A stretch of DNA of 64,000 nt from positions 1 to 64,000 of the forward strand of contig NZ_CALPCN010000004.1 of assembly GCF_943193045.1 (NCBI RefSeq), read 5' to 3'. Below are positions 42,853 through 51,412 of the stretch, one piece after another. A program made the translations under genes and the position numbers. Position 1 is the stretch's first letter. Every line of letters starts with the position of its first letter. Under the pieces are notes generated by a model that saw only the letters and a list, made by a program, of their open reading frames with translations, ran no database searches and had not been told where the DNA came from. Source of the stretch: Pumilibacter muris (GTDB taxonomy: Bacteria > Bacillota > Clostridia > Christensenellales > Pumilibacteraceae).

Positions 42853-43749
42853 ATGAACAATTACTACACGATTTTGGAACTGTCGGAAACGGCTACCGAC
42901 GAACAAATCAAACAGGCGTATCGCTCTTTGGCAAAGCGTTACCATCCCGACCTACACCCCAACGACGCCGACACCGCGAAAAAATTCGCGCTTGTAAACG
43001 AGGCTATGGAAGTTTTGGGAACGCCCGCAAAACGAAAAGAATACGACGCCAAACGAAACGCCGAAAAAAAACAGGCGGAGGCTACGGCAGCGAGAGCTGC
43101 GGCTGCGAACGCGGCAAGAGCTGCGGCTGCCGCGAGAGCTTCGGCGCGCACCGTTTCGAGCGCTGGCACTTCTATGTATATGGGAACTGCGCAAGGCGCC
43201 GCAACGGTTATTAACGACGCGTACCGCAGAGGGTACAACGAAGCTACGGCAATAGCTCAGCAGCAAAAAAACGCCGCAATGGAAACTTGGAAAAAATCTG
43301 CCGAAAACTGGAAAGCCGAAGCGGAAAAACAAAAAGCCGAAACCGAAAAATGGAAACGCGAAGCCGAACGCCAAAAACGCGAGGCGGAAGGTTACAGCCG
43401 CGACGTAGACACTCTTAAAGCGGCGCTCGAACGCACGCGCCAAAGAGCGACCGACGCCGAAGCCGCCACCCGCCGCGCCGAAACCGAACTGCGGGTTCAG
43501 CTCGGAGCGGCGGAAATCGCAAAAAAAACCGCAGCCGACGTGATTGCCGAACGCGAGGCGCTTAAAGAATCGTTGGAGAGCAAAATAACGGTTGAACGCG
43601 AAGCCCGCAAATATTCGGACGCCGACAAAGTGCGACTCAGCCGCGAAGTTATTAGGCTAAAAGAAGAAAACGCCGCGCTTAAAGAAAAATTGCACTCGCA
43701 CGGCGACTTTTTCGAACCCGAATATAACGAATCAGATTCAGACGAATAA
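42853..43749 (+). CDS. J-domain protein with long coiled coil
   Basis: A 298-residue protein. Residues 1-65 are a J domain with the HPD motif that stimulates DnaK ATPase (KRYHPDLHPND). An Ala-rich linker follows (about 75-110), then a continuous heptad-like coiled coil (about 140-285). The G/F region, zinc fingers and C-terminal substrate-binding domains of DnaJ are absent, so it is not the housekeeping DnaJ; it probably targets DnaK to a specific partner. No Shine-Dalgarno sequence precedes the ATG. Confidence 0.88.
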   Translation: MNNYYTILELSETATDEQIKQAYRSLAKRYHPDLHPNDADTAKKFALVNEAMEVLGTPAKRKEYDAKRNAEKKQAEATAARAAAANAARAAAAARASARTVSSAGTSMYMGTAQGAATVINDAYRRGYNEATAIAQQQKNAAMETWKKSAENWKAEAEKQKAETEKWKREAERQKREAEGYSRDVDTLKAALERTRQRATDAEAATRRAETELRVQLGAAEIAKKTAADVIAEREALKESLESKITVEREARKYSDADKVRLSREVIRLKEENAALKEKLHSHGDFFEPEYNESDSDE

Positions 43750-43756
43750 AATATTG

Positions 43757-43788
43757 TTTGGCGCTTGCGTTGCAGGCGCCAAATTTTT
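43757..43788 (+). terminator. Terminator of J-domain gene
   Basis: TTTGGCGC (43757-43764) with GCGCCAAA (43776-43783) and T5. It overlaps the 3' end of the convergent LigD gene by one base. Confidence 0.8.
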
Positions 43789-46261
43789 ATTTCCAAACGT
43801 CTTTGCCCTTTAATCTTTCGAGCGCCTCGAACATATCTATTCCGTTGGGCGTAACATTATTAAGCTCGCTCCACGCAATCGGCATAGAAACCTTAGCTCC
43901 CGGACGGGCTCGCAAAGAATACGGCGCAACCCAAGTCGCTCCGCGAGTATTTCGTCCCCAGTCTATAAAAATTTTGTTTTTTCTTTTCTCTTTGCGCAAA
44001 TTGTCGGTGAAAAGTTCGGGATGTTTTTCCGAAAGCAGTTTCGCCGTTTTTTTTGAGAAAGCGCGAAACTCTTCCCACGTTGATTTTACGGGGAACGGAA
44101 CAACTATATGATACCCCTTGCCTCCGCTCGTTTTTAAAAGAGGGCGGAGTTTGAGTTCCATAAGAGTGCTTTTAAGCTCCGAAACGCCGTCGCGCAACAC
44201 CGAAAGCGGCAACCCCTCGTCGGGGTCGAGGTCGAACACCATAGTATCGGGCGTTTCAAGCAAGTCGGCTCGGCTTCCCCAAACGTGATATTCAAGCCCG
44301 CCGAGTTGCGCTTCGGCAATTAGCTCCTCTTTGTTATTCACATAAAAATATGCGTGCGTCTCGCCGTCGCCGCTTTTTACATCTATCGATTGAGCTCGAC
44401 TTCCCGAAACGGGGTGCTTATTGAAAAAGCAACCGCCGCCCACTCCTTCGTGACAGCGCACAACGCTGAGAACTCTGTTCCCCGCATATTCGAGCATAAG
44501 CGACGCGGCGGCTTCATAATACCGCGCGACTTCCGCTTTGGTTATGCCGCAATCGGGAAACACAATTTTATCGGGGCTCGATATTTTAACGCCGCAAACG
44601 ATTATTTCGTCGGCGCTATTTTTTTCGCTCTCTTTTTTCTTTGTTTCGCTCTTTTCGGATTTTTTCAAAGAGCGTTTCACCGCTTTTTCTCTTTCGGGAA
44701 CTTCGGCTACTACTTCGGACGCCGACTTATCGGCGCGTAACCCTTTAAAGCTTGCTTGCCGCAGTCTGTTTTCGTTCGTCCACTCGGCAAATTGCACTTC
44801 TCCCACGAGTTCGGGCGACAGCCAAAAGATTTCTTCCCCTCCCGACGCTTTCGGCGGCTCCGAAAACGGCGAACTGTCGGCGGCATATTCGGAAAATAAA
44901 TTCATAAGCTCGGCTTCGCTGCGTCGGTTAAGCCCCGTTCCCGCTCTGCCCGCGTATTGCAACTTTTTATGCGTTCTCGCGGTTTTCGACTTTTTCTTAT
45001 CCGGTTCGGTTTGTTCGCCGTACACTCCGAGTAGCAAAGCGCTTATTCCCGACGTCTTCTTTTCGGTGCGCGTATATCCGCCGAGCACAAACTCCTGCCT
45101 TAAATAACACTTGTATTTCACCCAGTCGGAATTTCTGCCGCCCCTATACGGCGAATCTGCTTTTTTGCCCACGATGCCTTCAAGTCCGAGTTTTTTGGCG
45201 GCTTCGGCGCTTTCCCGCCCGCGCCCGCGAATATATCCGCTTTCCCTAAGAATATCGGGCGCATTCTTTAAAATTTCGCTCAATTTGCATTTGCGTTCAA
45301 TCAGAGGCAACTCGCGCAAATCTTTTCCGTCGGCCGCAAGCAAATCGAAAATAACGTAAACTATATTGCCTTTCGGATTTTTTTCGTAAGCCTGCAAAGC
45401 TTGAAAATCCGTTCGTCCGTTTTCGTCGGGCGAAACAATTTCGCCGTCGAAAATATAAGCTCCGCCGCCTGACCACCGCTCCAACTCGCGTGATACGGCG
45501 GCAAACTTTTCGGTATAGTCGCGTCCGCTACGTGAAAAAAGTTTAGCGTTGCCGTTTTCGCAAAAAGCGAGCATGCGGTAACCGTCGTATTTTACTTCGA
45601 AAAGCCATTCGTCGCCGTCGGGCAGAACGTCTACCGACTTGCACAGCTCGACTTCGCGTTTGATTTCGGGATTTTTTTTGCGCGCGGGTTTCTCTTCTTC
45701 GACTATTTCCCGCATAGTTCGGTTTGTTCGCACGCTGCGGGAGTATTGTTCTATTCCCGCTTCCCTTTTTTTAAAACTGTCGTTTTCTTTGATAAGCAGC
45801 CAGTTATTTTGCGAATCTTCGGTTTTCATGCGCACAAGCGCCCAACTTCCGCAAAGCCTTTTTCCGTAAAGAGTAAATTTGAGCGAACCCTCTTTCAGTC
45901 CGCTTTCAAAATCTTCAAGCGGCTCGTATGCCCCTTCGTCCCACAGCATAACAGTACCGCCGCCGTATTCGCCTTTCGGAATCGTTCCCTCGAATTCGGA
46001 ATATTCGAGCGGGTGCTCTTCCACCATAACGGCAAGCCGTTTGTCTTGCGGATTAAACGACGGACCTTTTGGCACAGCCCAACTCAAAAGCGCGCCGTTG
46101 TATTCAAGCCGAAAGTCGTAATGTTCTCGCCTTGCCGCATGAAATTGCACAACGAATTTTTTGCCGACGCCGTCGCTCCGTTTTTTAGCCGCGTCGCCGC
46201 TCGGTTCTTTTGTGGCGGAAAAATTTCGCTTGCGTTTATATTCGCTCAAATCGTTTTTCAT
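43787..46261 (-). CDS. ligD: Three-domain DNA ligase D (NHEJ)
   Basis: An 824-residue LigD with domains in the order phosphoesterase (about 15-165: QFHAARREHYDFRLEYNGAL, FEGTIPKGEYGGG), ATP-dependent ligase (about 205-510, nucleophile Lys224 in KYDGYR, FDGEIV, GLEGIVGKK) and archaeo-eukaryotic-type primase/polymerase (about 550-820, FDLDPD, TSGGKGYHIVVP, WGRNTRGATWVAPYS). LigD joins double-strand breaks with Ku, but no ku gene lies in this window. The ATG has no clear ribosome binding site and lies right after the ilvC terminator hairpin. Confidence 0.93.
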   Translation of the reverse strand: MKNDLSEYKRKRNFSATKEPSGDAAKKRSDGVGKKFVVQFHAARREHYDFRLEYNGALLSWAVPKGPSFNPQDKRLAVMVEEHPLEYSEFEGTIPKGEYGGGTVMLWDEGAYEPLEDFESGLKEGSLKFTLYGKRLCGSWALVRMKTEDSQNNWLLIKENDSFKKREAGIEQYSRSVRTNRTMREIVEEEKPARKKNPEIKREVELCKSVDVLPDGDEWLFEVKYDGYRMLAFCENGNAKLFSRSGRDYTEKFAAVSRELERWSGGGAYIFDGEIVSPDENGRTDFQALQAYEKNPKGNIVYVIFDLLAADGKDLRELPLIERKCKLSEILKNAPDILRESGYIRGRGRESAEAAKKLGLEGIVGKKADSPYRGGRNSDWVKYKCYLRQEFVLGGYTRTEKKTSGISALLLGVYGEQTEPDKKKSKTARTHKKLQYAGRAGTGLNRRSEAELMNLFSEYAADSSPFSEPPKASGGEEIFWLSPELVGEVQFAEWTNENRLRQASFKGLRADKSASEVVAEVPEREKAVKRSLKKSEKSETKKKESEKNSADEIIVCGVKISSPDKIVFPDCGITKAEVARYYEAAASLMLEYAGNRVLSVVRCHEGVGGGCFFNKHPVSGSRAQSIDVKSGDGETHAYFYVNNKEELIAEAQLGGLEYHVWGSRADLLETPDTMVFDLDPDEGLPLSVLRDGVSELKSTLMELKLRPLLKTSGGKGYHIVVPFPVKSTWEEFRAFSKKTAKLLSEKHPELFTDNLRKEKRKNKIFIDWGRNTRGATWVAPYSLRARPGAKVSMPIAWSELNNVTPNGIDMFEALERLKGKDVWK

Positions 46262-46263
46262 AA

Positions 46264-46295
46264 TAAAAAATTGTGCCCTAAAAGCACAATTTTAT
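46264..46295. terminator. Terminator of ilvC
   Basis: AAATTGTGC with GCACAATTT around a seven-base loop; on the minus strand it is followed by T6. It lies between ilvC and the LigD start. Confidence 0.75.
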
Positions 46296-46327
46296 TACCC
46301 GTCTTTTTTCAGCGCAAAAAAGCCGCG

Positions 46328-47374
<1,047 letters not shown>

Positions 47375-47392
47375 TTAAAAGATTTGTTTTCC

Positions 47393-47422
47393 ATTATACA
47401 GCTAATTGACGTATTTTGTCAA
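47393..47422 (-). promoter_or_regulatory. Promoter of ilvC with embedded palindrome
   Basis: Minus-strand TTGACA (47417-47422), 18 bases, TATAAT (47393-47398). TTGAC-N7-GTCAA (47406-47422) overlaps the -35 box and could be a regulator site. Confidence 0.75.
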
Positions 47423-47469
47423 TTTAATTCGGCTAAAAAAATTGCGAAAATATTGTCGATAAACGCTTT

Positions 47470-47485
47470 AAGTCAAATAAGACTT
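47470..47485. promoter_or_regulatory. Operator AAGTC-N6-GACTT, copy 1
   Basis: Upstream of the small membrane protein gene. Its inner edge lies 27 bases before the -10 box TACTAT (47513-47518), the same distance as copy 3 from the XRE -10 box. Confidence 0.7.
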
Positions 47486-47551
47486 GACTAATACGGATAT
47501 AAAAAGTTGTGCTACTATATACATATAATTTATATACAGGAGGTAAGAAAC

Positions 47552-47773
47552 ATGGCTAAAGGAAAAGATTATTTCGGGCTCAACAGACTTGTAAGTATTA
47601 TCCTTGCGATTATACCCATTACTGCATGGATTTGCGGAATCGTTACAAGATTTGCCGACGGAAAAATCGTGGCGGCTATCCTTCGCATATTCTTCGGTGC
47701 TTGGATTATCTGGCTCATCGACTTGATTATCATGATTTTTAGCGGTCATATTTTACGCCTTTTAAACATTTAG
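47552..47773 (+). CDS. Small two-helix membrane protein
   Basis: A 73-residue protein with two hydrophobic segments (about residues 12-30 and 38-64) and a basic N-terminus. The start is fixed by AGGAGG 7 bases upstream. I do not recognise a family. It shares an operator type with the neighbouring convergent XRE gene and is probably controlled by it. Confidence 0.75.
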   Translation: MAKGKDYFGLNRLVSIILAIIPITAWICGIVTRFADGKIVAAILRIFFGAWIIWLIDLIIMIFSGHILRLLNI

Positions 47774-47786
47774 ATTATACCTAACT

Positions 47787-47820
47787 AAAAAGCGTCGCAA
47801 CAGTGCGACGCTTTTTTTTT
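47787..47820. terminator. Bidirectional terminator
   Basis: AGCGTCGCA (47791-47799) with TGCGACGCT (47804-47812) and T9, between the small membrane protein and the XRE gene. Confidence 0.9.
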
Positions 47821-47841
47821 ATTGCAAAATCAATTTTTTAA

Positions 47842-48042
47842 TTATTCGGTAAGCCCCAGCAAATAATCCACCGACTCGTTGAAATAGTTCGACAACGTTA
47901 TAAGCGCATACGCCGTCGGGTCGGTTTTGCCGAGTTCCCATTTGGCGATTGCCGACTGACTTATTCCCGTAGCCACAGAAAGTTCCATTTGGCTCAATTT
48001 CTTTTCCGTTCGCAACTCTTTGAGTCTTTCACCGAAATTCAT
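47842..48042 (-). CDS. XRE-family transcriptional regulator
   Basis: A 66-residue single helix-turn-helix protein (FGERLKELRTEKKLSQMELS, then TGISQSAIAKWELGKTDPTA). It has no effector domain. Two AAGTC-N6-GACTT palindromes lie in its own promoter and one in front of the convergent small membrane protein gene, so it probably controls both. The -10 box TATAAT ends 9 bases before the ATG and no Shine-Dalgarno is present, so the message is probably leaderless. Confidence 0.92.
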   Translation of the reverse strand: MNFGERLKELRTEKKLSQMELSVATGISQSAIAKWELGKTDPTAYALITLSNYFNESVDYLLGLTE

Positions 48043-48051
48043 ACTGTTATT

Positions 48052-48100
48052 ATTATAGCCGTTTTAAGTCGTAAAGGACTTAACAAGTCTTATTAGACTT
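48052..48100 (-). promoter_or_regulatory. XRE promoter with two operators
   Basis: The -10 box TATAAT is at 48052-48057; no good -35 box is seen. Operators AAGTC-N6-GACTT lie at 48066-48081 and 48085-48100, centres 19 bases apart. The inner one covers the -35 position. Confidence 0.75.
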
Positions 48101-48152
48101 GAATTTAAACTCTTAATAACAAGCGTTTTTCGGATTTTATATTATGCGAGGC

Positions 48153-48562
48153 TTATTGTTTAGCCCGCTTTCTCGCGCTGAAAAATTGCAACAAAATATA
48201 TGCGCCGAGCAAAGCCGCCACAGAGCCGAGCAAAACGGCATACATTACGCCCGCCGAAACCGAATGCCCGAAAAAGTAAAAATTTGCGTCAACCGCGTCT
48301 TTTATTTCGGCAAGAACCCCCTTAGTCCAACCGAGCGTTTCCATTTCGGCAAAAACGCCCGCAAGCGCATGTTTTCTCAAAAGGTGCTCTTCCCCGCGCC
48401 GTTCACTCCCAAAAAAGCGAACAGTTCTCCTTTCTTCACGCAAAAACTGAGCCTGTTCACGGCGTGAATATCCCGAGCTGTCAAGCGTTTTTTTGCAATA
48501 TATAAATTTCTGTTATTCGGGGCGTTCTTATATTGAAAGTCATAAGGTATAAATCCATTATA
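48153..48562 (-). pseudogene. Relic of an ABC transporter (ATPase plus permease remnants)
   Basis: On the minus strand, 48562-48377 encodes the start of an ABC ATPase without a start codon (KKGELFAFLGVNGAGKST, a complete Walker A) that stops at once after it. In another frame, from about 48371 to the stop at 48153, runs the C-terminal end of a permease-like protein with one membrane helix (VMYAVLLGSVAALLGAYILL) and a basic tail. An internal deletion of ATPase and permease sequence explains this. Bases 48563-48690 hold nothing I can support. Confidence 0.65.
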
Positions 48563-48689
48563 TTATACTAATTTTCCATTTGATAGTCAAGACTAATTCA
48601 ACCGTAAGGATTTAGTACGGTTTGTCTAAGTTTACAACATATTATCGCAAATTTCAGTATATTGTATTTTATCGCCTGCCGCTTAATAT

Positions 48690-48726
48690 AAAAAACGGTC
48701 GTATGATTTCACATACAACCGTTTAC
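48690..48726 (-). terminator. Terminator of SDR gene
   Basis: Minus-strand hairpin AAACGGTTGTATG / CATACGACCGTTT with a six-base loop, followed by a T-rich tail. Confidence 0.75.
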
Positions 48727-48740
48727 AAATTAAAATGATT

Positions 48741-49541
48741 TTAATTCAAATTGTATTGATTGCTCACAAGATATTGCGTGAGTTTATCGGGGAAAATCTT
48801 TTGAGAAAGATAATACGTTTTGTTCACAAAGCCGGATGCGATTACACTCGGAGGGTTATCGGCTTCGAGCGCTTTAATTACGGTATCGGCAACCTTTTCC
48901 GCTTCCATGCCGCCCTGCTCTATTCCCGCGAGCGAACCCACAGATTTATCGAGGTCGGAGCCGTATACGCCCACTTGCTCGGCTGAATAAACGTTGCGCT
49001 TAAAGGTGAAACGCGTGGCGGTGCCGCCGGGAAGCACAGTGGTGGCTTTAATGCCGAACGGCTTAACTTCCATATTCAATTCTTTGCCGAGCATTAAGAG
49101 CGCGGCTTTGCTCGACGAATAAAAAGCGTCGTAGGCAATGGGAAGCACTCCGCCCATAGAACCGATTAACACTATTCTGCCGTAGCCCGATTCGCGCATG
49201 TGAACGAGCACCGCGCGAATTGCGGCGAGCGCTCCGAAAAAGTTTACTTCGAAAAGATAACGGTAATCTTTTTCTTCGGCAAATTCCACCGGCGCCGCCA
49301 TAGAGTAGCCCGCGCAATACACAAGCTGGTCTATGCGTCCCGTTTCGTCTAAAATTTTTTCCGACGCGTCTACAATCGTTTGCGGTTTGGTAACGTCCAC
49401 TTCGAGCGAAGTTATTCGCTCGTCGGGGCACGGAGTGCGCGCGCCGCAATACACCACGTTGCCCGCGTCCGCAAGTTTTTGCGCTGTGGCAAGTCCTATG
49501 CCGCTGCTCGCTCCTATTATAAACACAACTCTTTGCTTCAT
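48741..49541 (-). CDS. Short-chain dehydrogenase/reductase
   Basis: A 266-residue classical SDR oxidoreductase. The NAD(P)-binding motif is GASSGIGLATAQ, followed by YCAGYS and the catalytic Ser in IGSMGG and the YSSSKAALL motif with Tyr and Lys. The substrate is unknown. ATG 49541 is where the family begins; no strong ribosome binding site is visible. The gene is divergent from the metallophosphoesterase gene. Confidence 0.92.
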   Translation of the reverse strand: MKQRVVFIIGASSGIGLATAQKLADAGNVVYCGARTPCPDERITSLEVDVTKPQTIVDASEKILDETGRIDQLVYCAGYSMAAPVEFAEEKDYRYLFEVNFFGALAAIRAVLVHMRESGYGRIVLIGSMGGVLPIAYDAFYSSSKAALLMLGKELNMEVKPFGIKATTVLPGGTATRFTFKRNVYSAEQVGVYGSDLDKSVGSLAGIEQGGMEAEKVADTVIKALEADNPPSVIASGFVNKTYYLSQKIFPDKLTQYLVSNQYNLN

Positions 49542-49677
49542 ATTGCTATTTTGCCGCCGCCGCGCAAAATTTATGCAACGGCTCGGCGAACGCGCAACTC
49601 CAAAGAGTAGACAAACCCGCAAATACATGATAATATATGTAAACACCGACAAATTACGAGCTTTTTCGCAAAAAAAG

Positions 49678-49706
49678 TTATAGTTGTTCAACAGCGGGCG
49701 TATAAT
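49678..49706 (+). promoter_or_regulatory. Promoter of metallophosphoesterase gene, leaderless
   Basis: TTATAG (49678-49683), 17 bases, TATAAT (49701-49706). The -10 box directly touches one ATG (49707) and is six bases before a second in-frame ATG (49713). Confidence 0.65.
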
Positions 49707-49712
49707 ATGAAA

Positions 49713-50591
49713 ATGGTAACTACTCGCTATAAAATAATTTCGAGAAAACTGCCGACAGCGTTCGACGGTTTTAAAATCGCACACGTTTCCGACCTCCATA
49801 ACCGCGAGTTCGGCAACGAGCTTATTCGCGCCGTCGCGGAAGAAAAACCGAACATTATCGCCATTACGGGCGACATAATCCACCGCGAAAACGAATCAGC
49901 CGCCGCCGAAAAGTTTGCGCTCGGAGCGGTGCAAGTCGCGCCCGTATATTACGTTGCGGGCAATCACGAAAAAGTGCTCTCGTGCTATCCCGCGTTCGCC
50001 GCATATCTTTCCGACATAGGCGTGAACGTGCTTAAAAACGAATACAAAACAATAGAGCGGGACGGCGAAAAGATAGCGGTTATAGGAATGAACGACCCGA
50101 CGTTTTTTCAAAAAGGAAAAACCGATTTTGTAGCCGAACTTAACCGTCTGCACGCTTGCGTCGAAGAAGAAGGCGTTGCTTTTTCGGTTTTGCTTTCGCA
50201 CCGTCCCGAAATGTTCGCGCGCTATGTTGAGGCGGGAATAGACCTTTCGCTTACGGGGCACGCTCACGGCGGGCATGTGCGGTTGCCGTTTATAGGCGCG
50301 TTTTACGCGCCGAATCAAGGGCTTATGCCCAAATACACCGAAGGCGTGCACACCCATTGCGGAAAAATCATGGTTATAAGCAAAGGGCTCGGCAAAAGCA
50401 GTTGGGTGCCGCGAATGTTCAATCCGCCCGAACTCGTAATTGAAACGCTTTGTTCTATCGGCGGCGAAACGCCCGCAACCGAAATATTCCCCCAAACGTG
50501 CGAAACGGAAAGCGAGCAACCCGAGCAAAACCTCGACGCAAACGGCGAAACCGACAAAAACGACGAAAACACGCAAGAAGCGAAAAATTAA
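49713..50591 (+). CDS. Calcineurin-like metallophosphoesterase, YkuE-like
   Basis: A 292-residue two-metal phosphoesterase. It has all family motifs in order: HVSDLHN, GDIIHR, GNHE, LLSHRPE and GHAHGGH. No signal peptide or membrane anchor is present, unlike many YkuE-like proteins; the last 50 residues are acidic and low in complexity. I prefer the ATG at 49713 because transcription should start there; 49707 is in frame and would add two residues. Substrate unknown. Confidence 0.9.
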   Translation: MVTTRYKIISRKLPTAFDGFKIAHVSDLHNREFGNELIRAVAEEKPNIIAITGDIIHRENESAAAEKFALGAVQVAPVYYVAGNHEKVLSCYPAFAAYLSDIGVNVLKNEYKTIERDGEKIAVIGMNDPTFFQKGKTDFVAELNRLHACVEEEGVAFSVLLSHRPEMFARYVEAGIDLSLTGHAHGGHVRLPFIGAFYAPNQGLMPKYTEGVHTHCGKIMVISKGLGKSSWVPRMFNPPELVIETLCSIGGETPATEIFPQTCETESEQPEQNLDANGETDKNDENTQEAKN

Positions 50592-50618
50592 AAGAGTTAC
50601 GAAAACCGCTTGCAACAC

Positions 50619-50647
50619 TTGATTTTTATGTTGCTTAGGAGTATAAT
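50619..50647 (+). promoter_or_regulatory. Promoter of zinc-ribbon protein gene
   Basis: TTGATT (50619-50624), 17 bases, TATAAT (50642-50647). Confidence 0.75.
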
Positions 50648-50677
50648 AAGGTAAAATAATCAGGGAGCGGATATTTT

Positions 50678-51331
50678 ATGCTTAAAGTTATTACATTACG
50701 TTGTCCCGGTTGCGGCAACACTTACGATTTTAACATAGGCGCGGATTCCAAACTTAAAAACTGGTACGACGCTTTGGCGAAAATAAGCGACAAAAAAGAG
50801 GTCGAACGGCTTCAAGACGCATACACCAAAGTTATAGAAAATAAGACTAAGCCTGCGGCAACCGAATTTTCGATTAACGCGGCGGACGCGCTCAATAACG
50901 TGCAATACGCGTTGTGCGGAGAAGAAACCGTTAAACTCGTAGACGAAATTCCCGACGAAACGGCGGACGCTATTTTCAGCGAGAAAGTTATGGAAAGCGC
51001 CGACGCAAGTCAGGCAAAATGGGCGGAGTCTTTCAAAAAAGACGGAATAACCGCGTTCGAAGCGGTGTACATTTGCCCCAAGTCGCACCACCCCAAACAA
51101 GGGCTTCATTTGTCGCTTCACTGGAAAGACGATAAAGGCAATATGAAAACTTTCGTTGCTCGCAACTCGTGCGACGACTGTTCGGCAAAACTCACCCTTG
51201 CCGACGACGGAAATTTAGGCTTTATGCACGAAGGGTGCGCCACTGTGGCGCGTTGCGAAAACTGCAACGGCATACTCGCGGTAGATAAAGTTTCGTTCAA
51301 AATCCCCACCGAAGAAAAACCCGCCGACTGA
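50678..51331 (+). CDS. Hypothetical zinc-ribbon protein
   Basis: A 217-residue soluble protein. An N-terminal CPGC pair (residues 9-12) and two later pairs, CDDC and CENC (about 165-200), suggest one or two zinc ribbons on either side of a helical middle. A His-rich stretch CPKSHHPKQGLHLSLHW lies at about 131. I do not recognise the family. GGGAG precedes the ATG; it is a single-gene transcript. Confidence 0.75.
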   Translation: MLKVITLRCPGCGNTYDFNIGADSKLKNWYDALAKISDKKEVERLQDAYTKVIENKTKPAATEFSINAADALNNVQYALCGEETVKLVDEIPDETADAIFSEKVMESADASQAKWAESFKKDGITAFEAVYICPKSHHPKQGLHLSLHWKDDKGNMKTFVARNSCDDCSAKLTLADDGNLGFMHEGCATVARCENCNGILAVDKVSFKIPTEEKPAD

Positions 51332-51337
51332 AAAAAT

Positions 51338-51376
51338 CAAAAAGAAGCCGAAATAAAAATCGAGCTTCTTTTTTTA
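51338..51376. terminator. Intrinsic terminator
   Basis: AAAAGAAGC with GCTTCTTTT plus a short inner pairing, ending in T7, between the convergent zinc-ribbon and ppk genes. Confidence 0.75.
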
Positions 51377-51412
51377 TCCGTTTTATCCGCGCCGCAAGAG
51401 CGCAAAGGTTTT

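Noticed and set aside
48144-48467. Plus-strand reading frame over the ABC relic
   Set aside because: The protein matches lie on the minus strand (Walker A and permease tail); the plus frame has no recognisable features.
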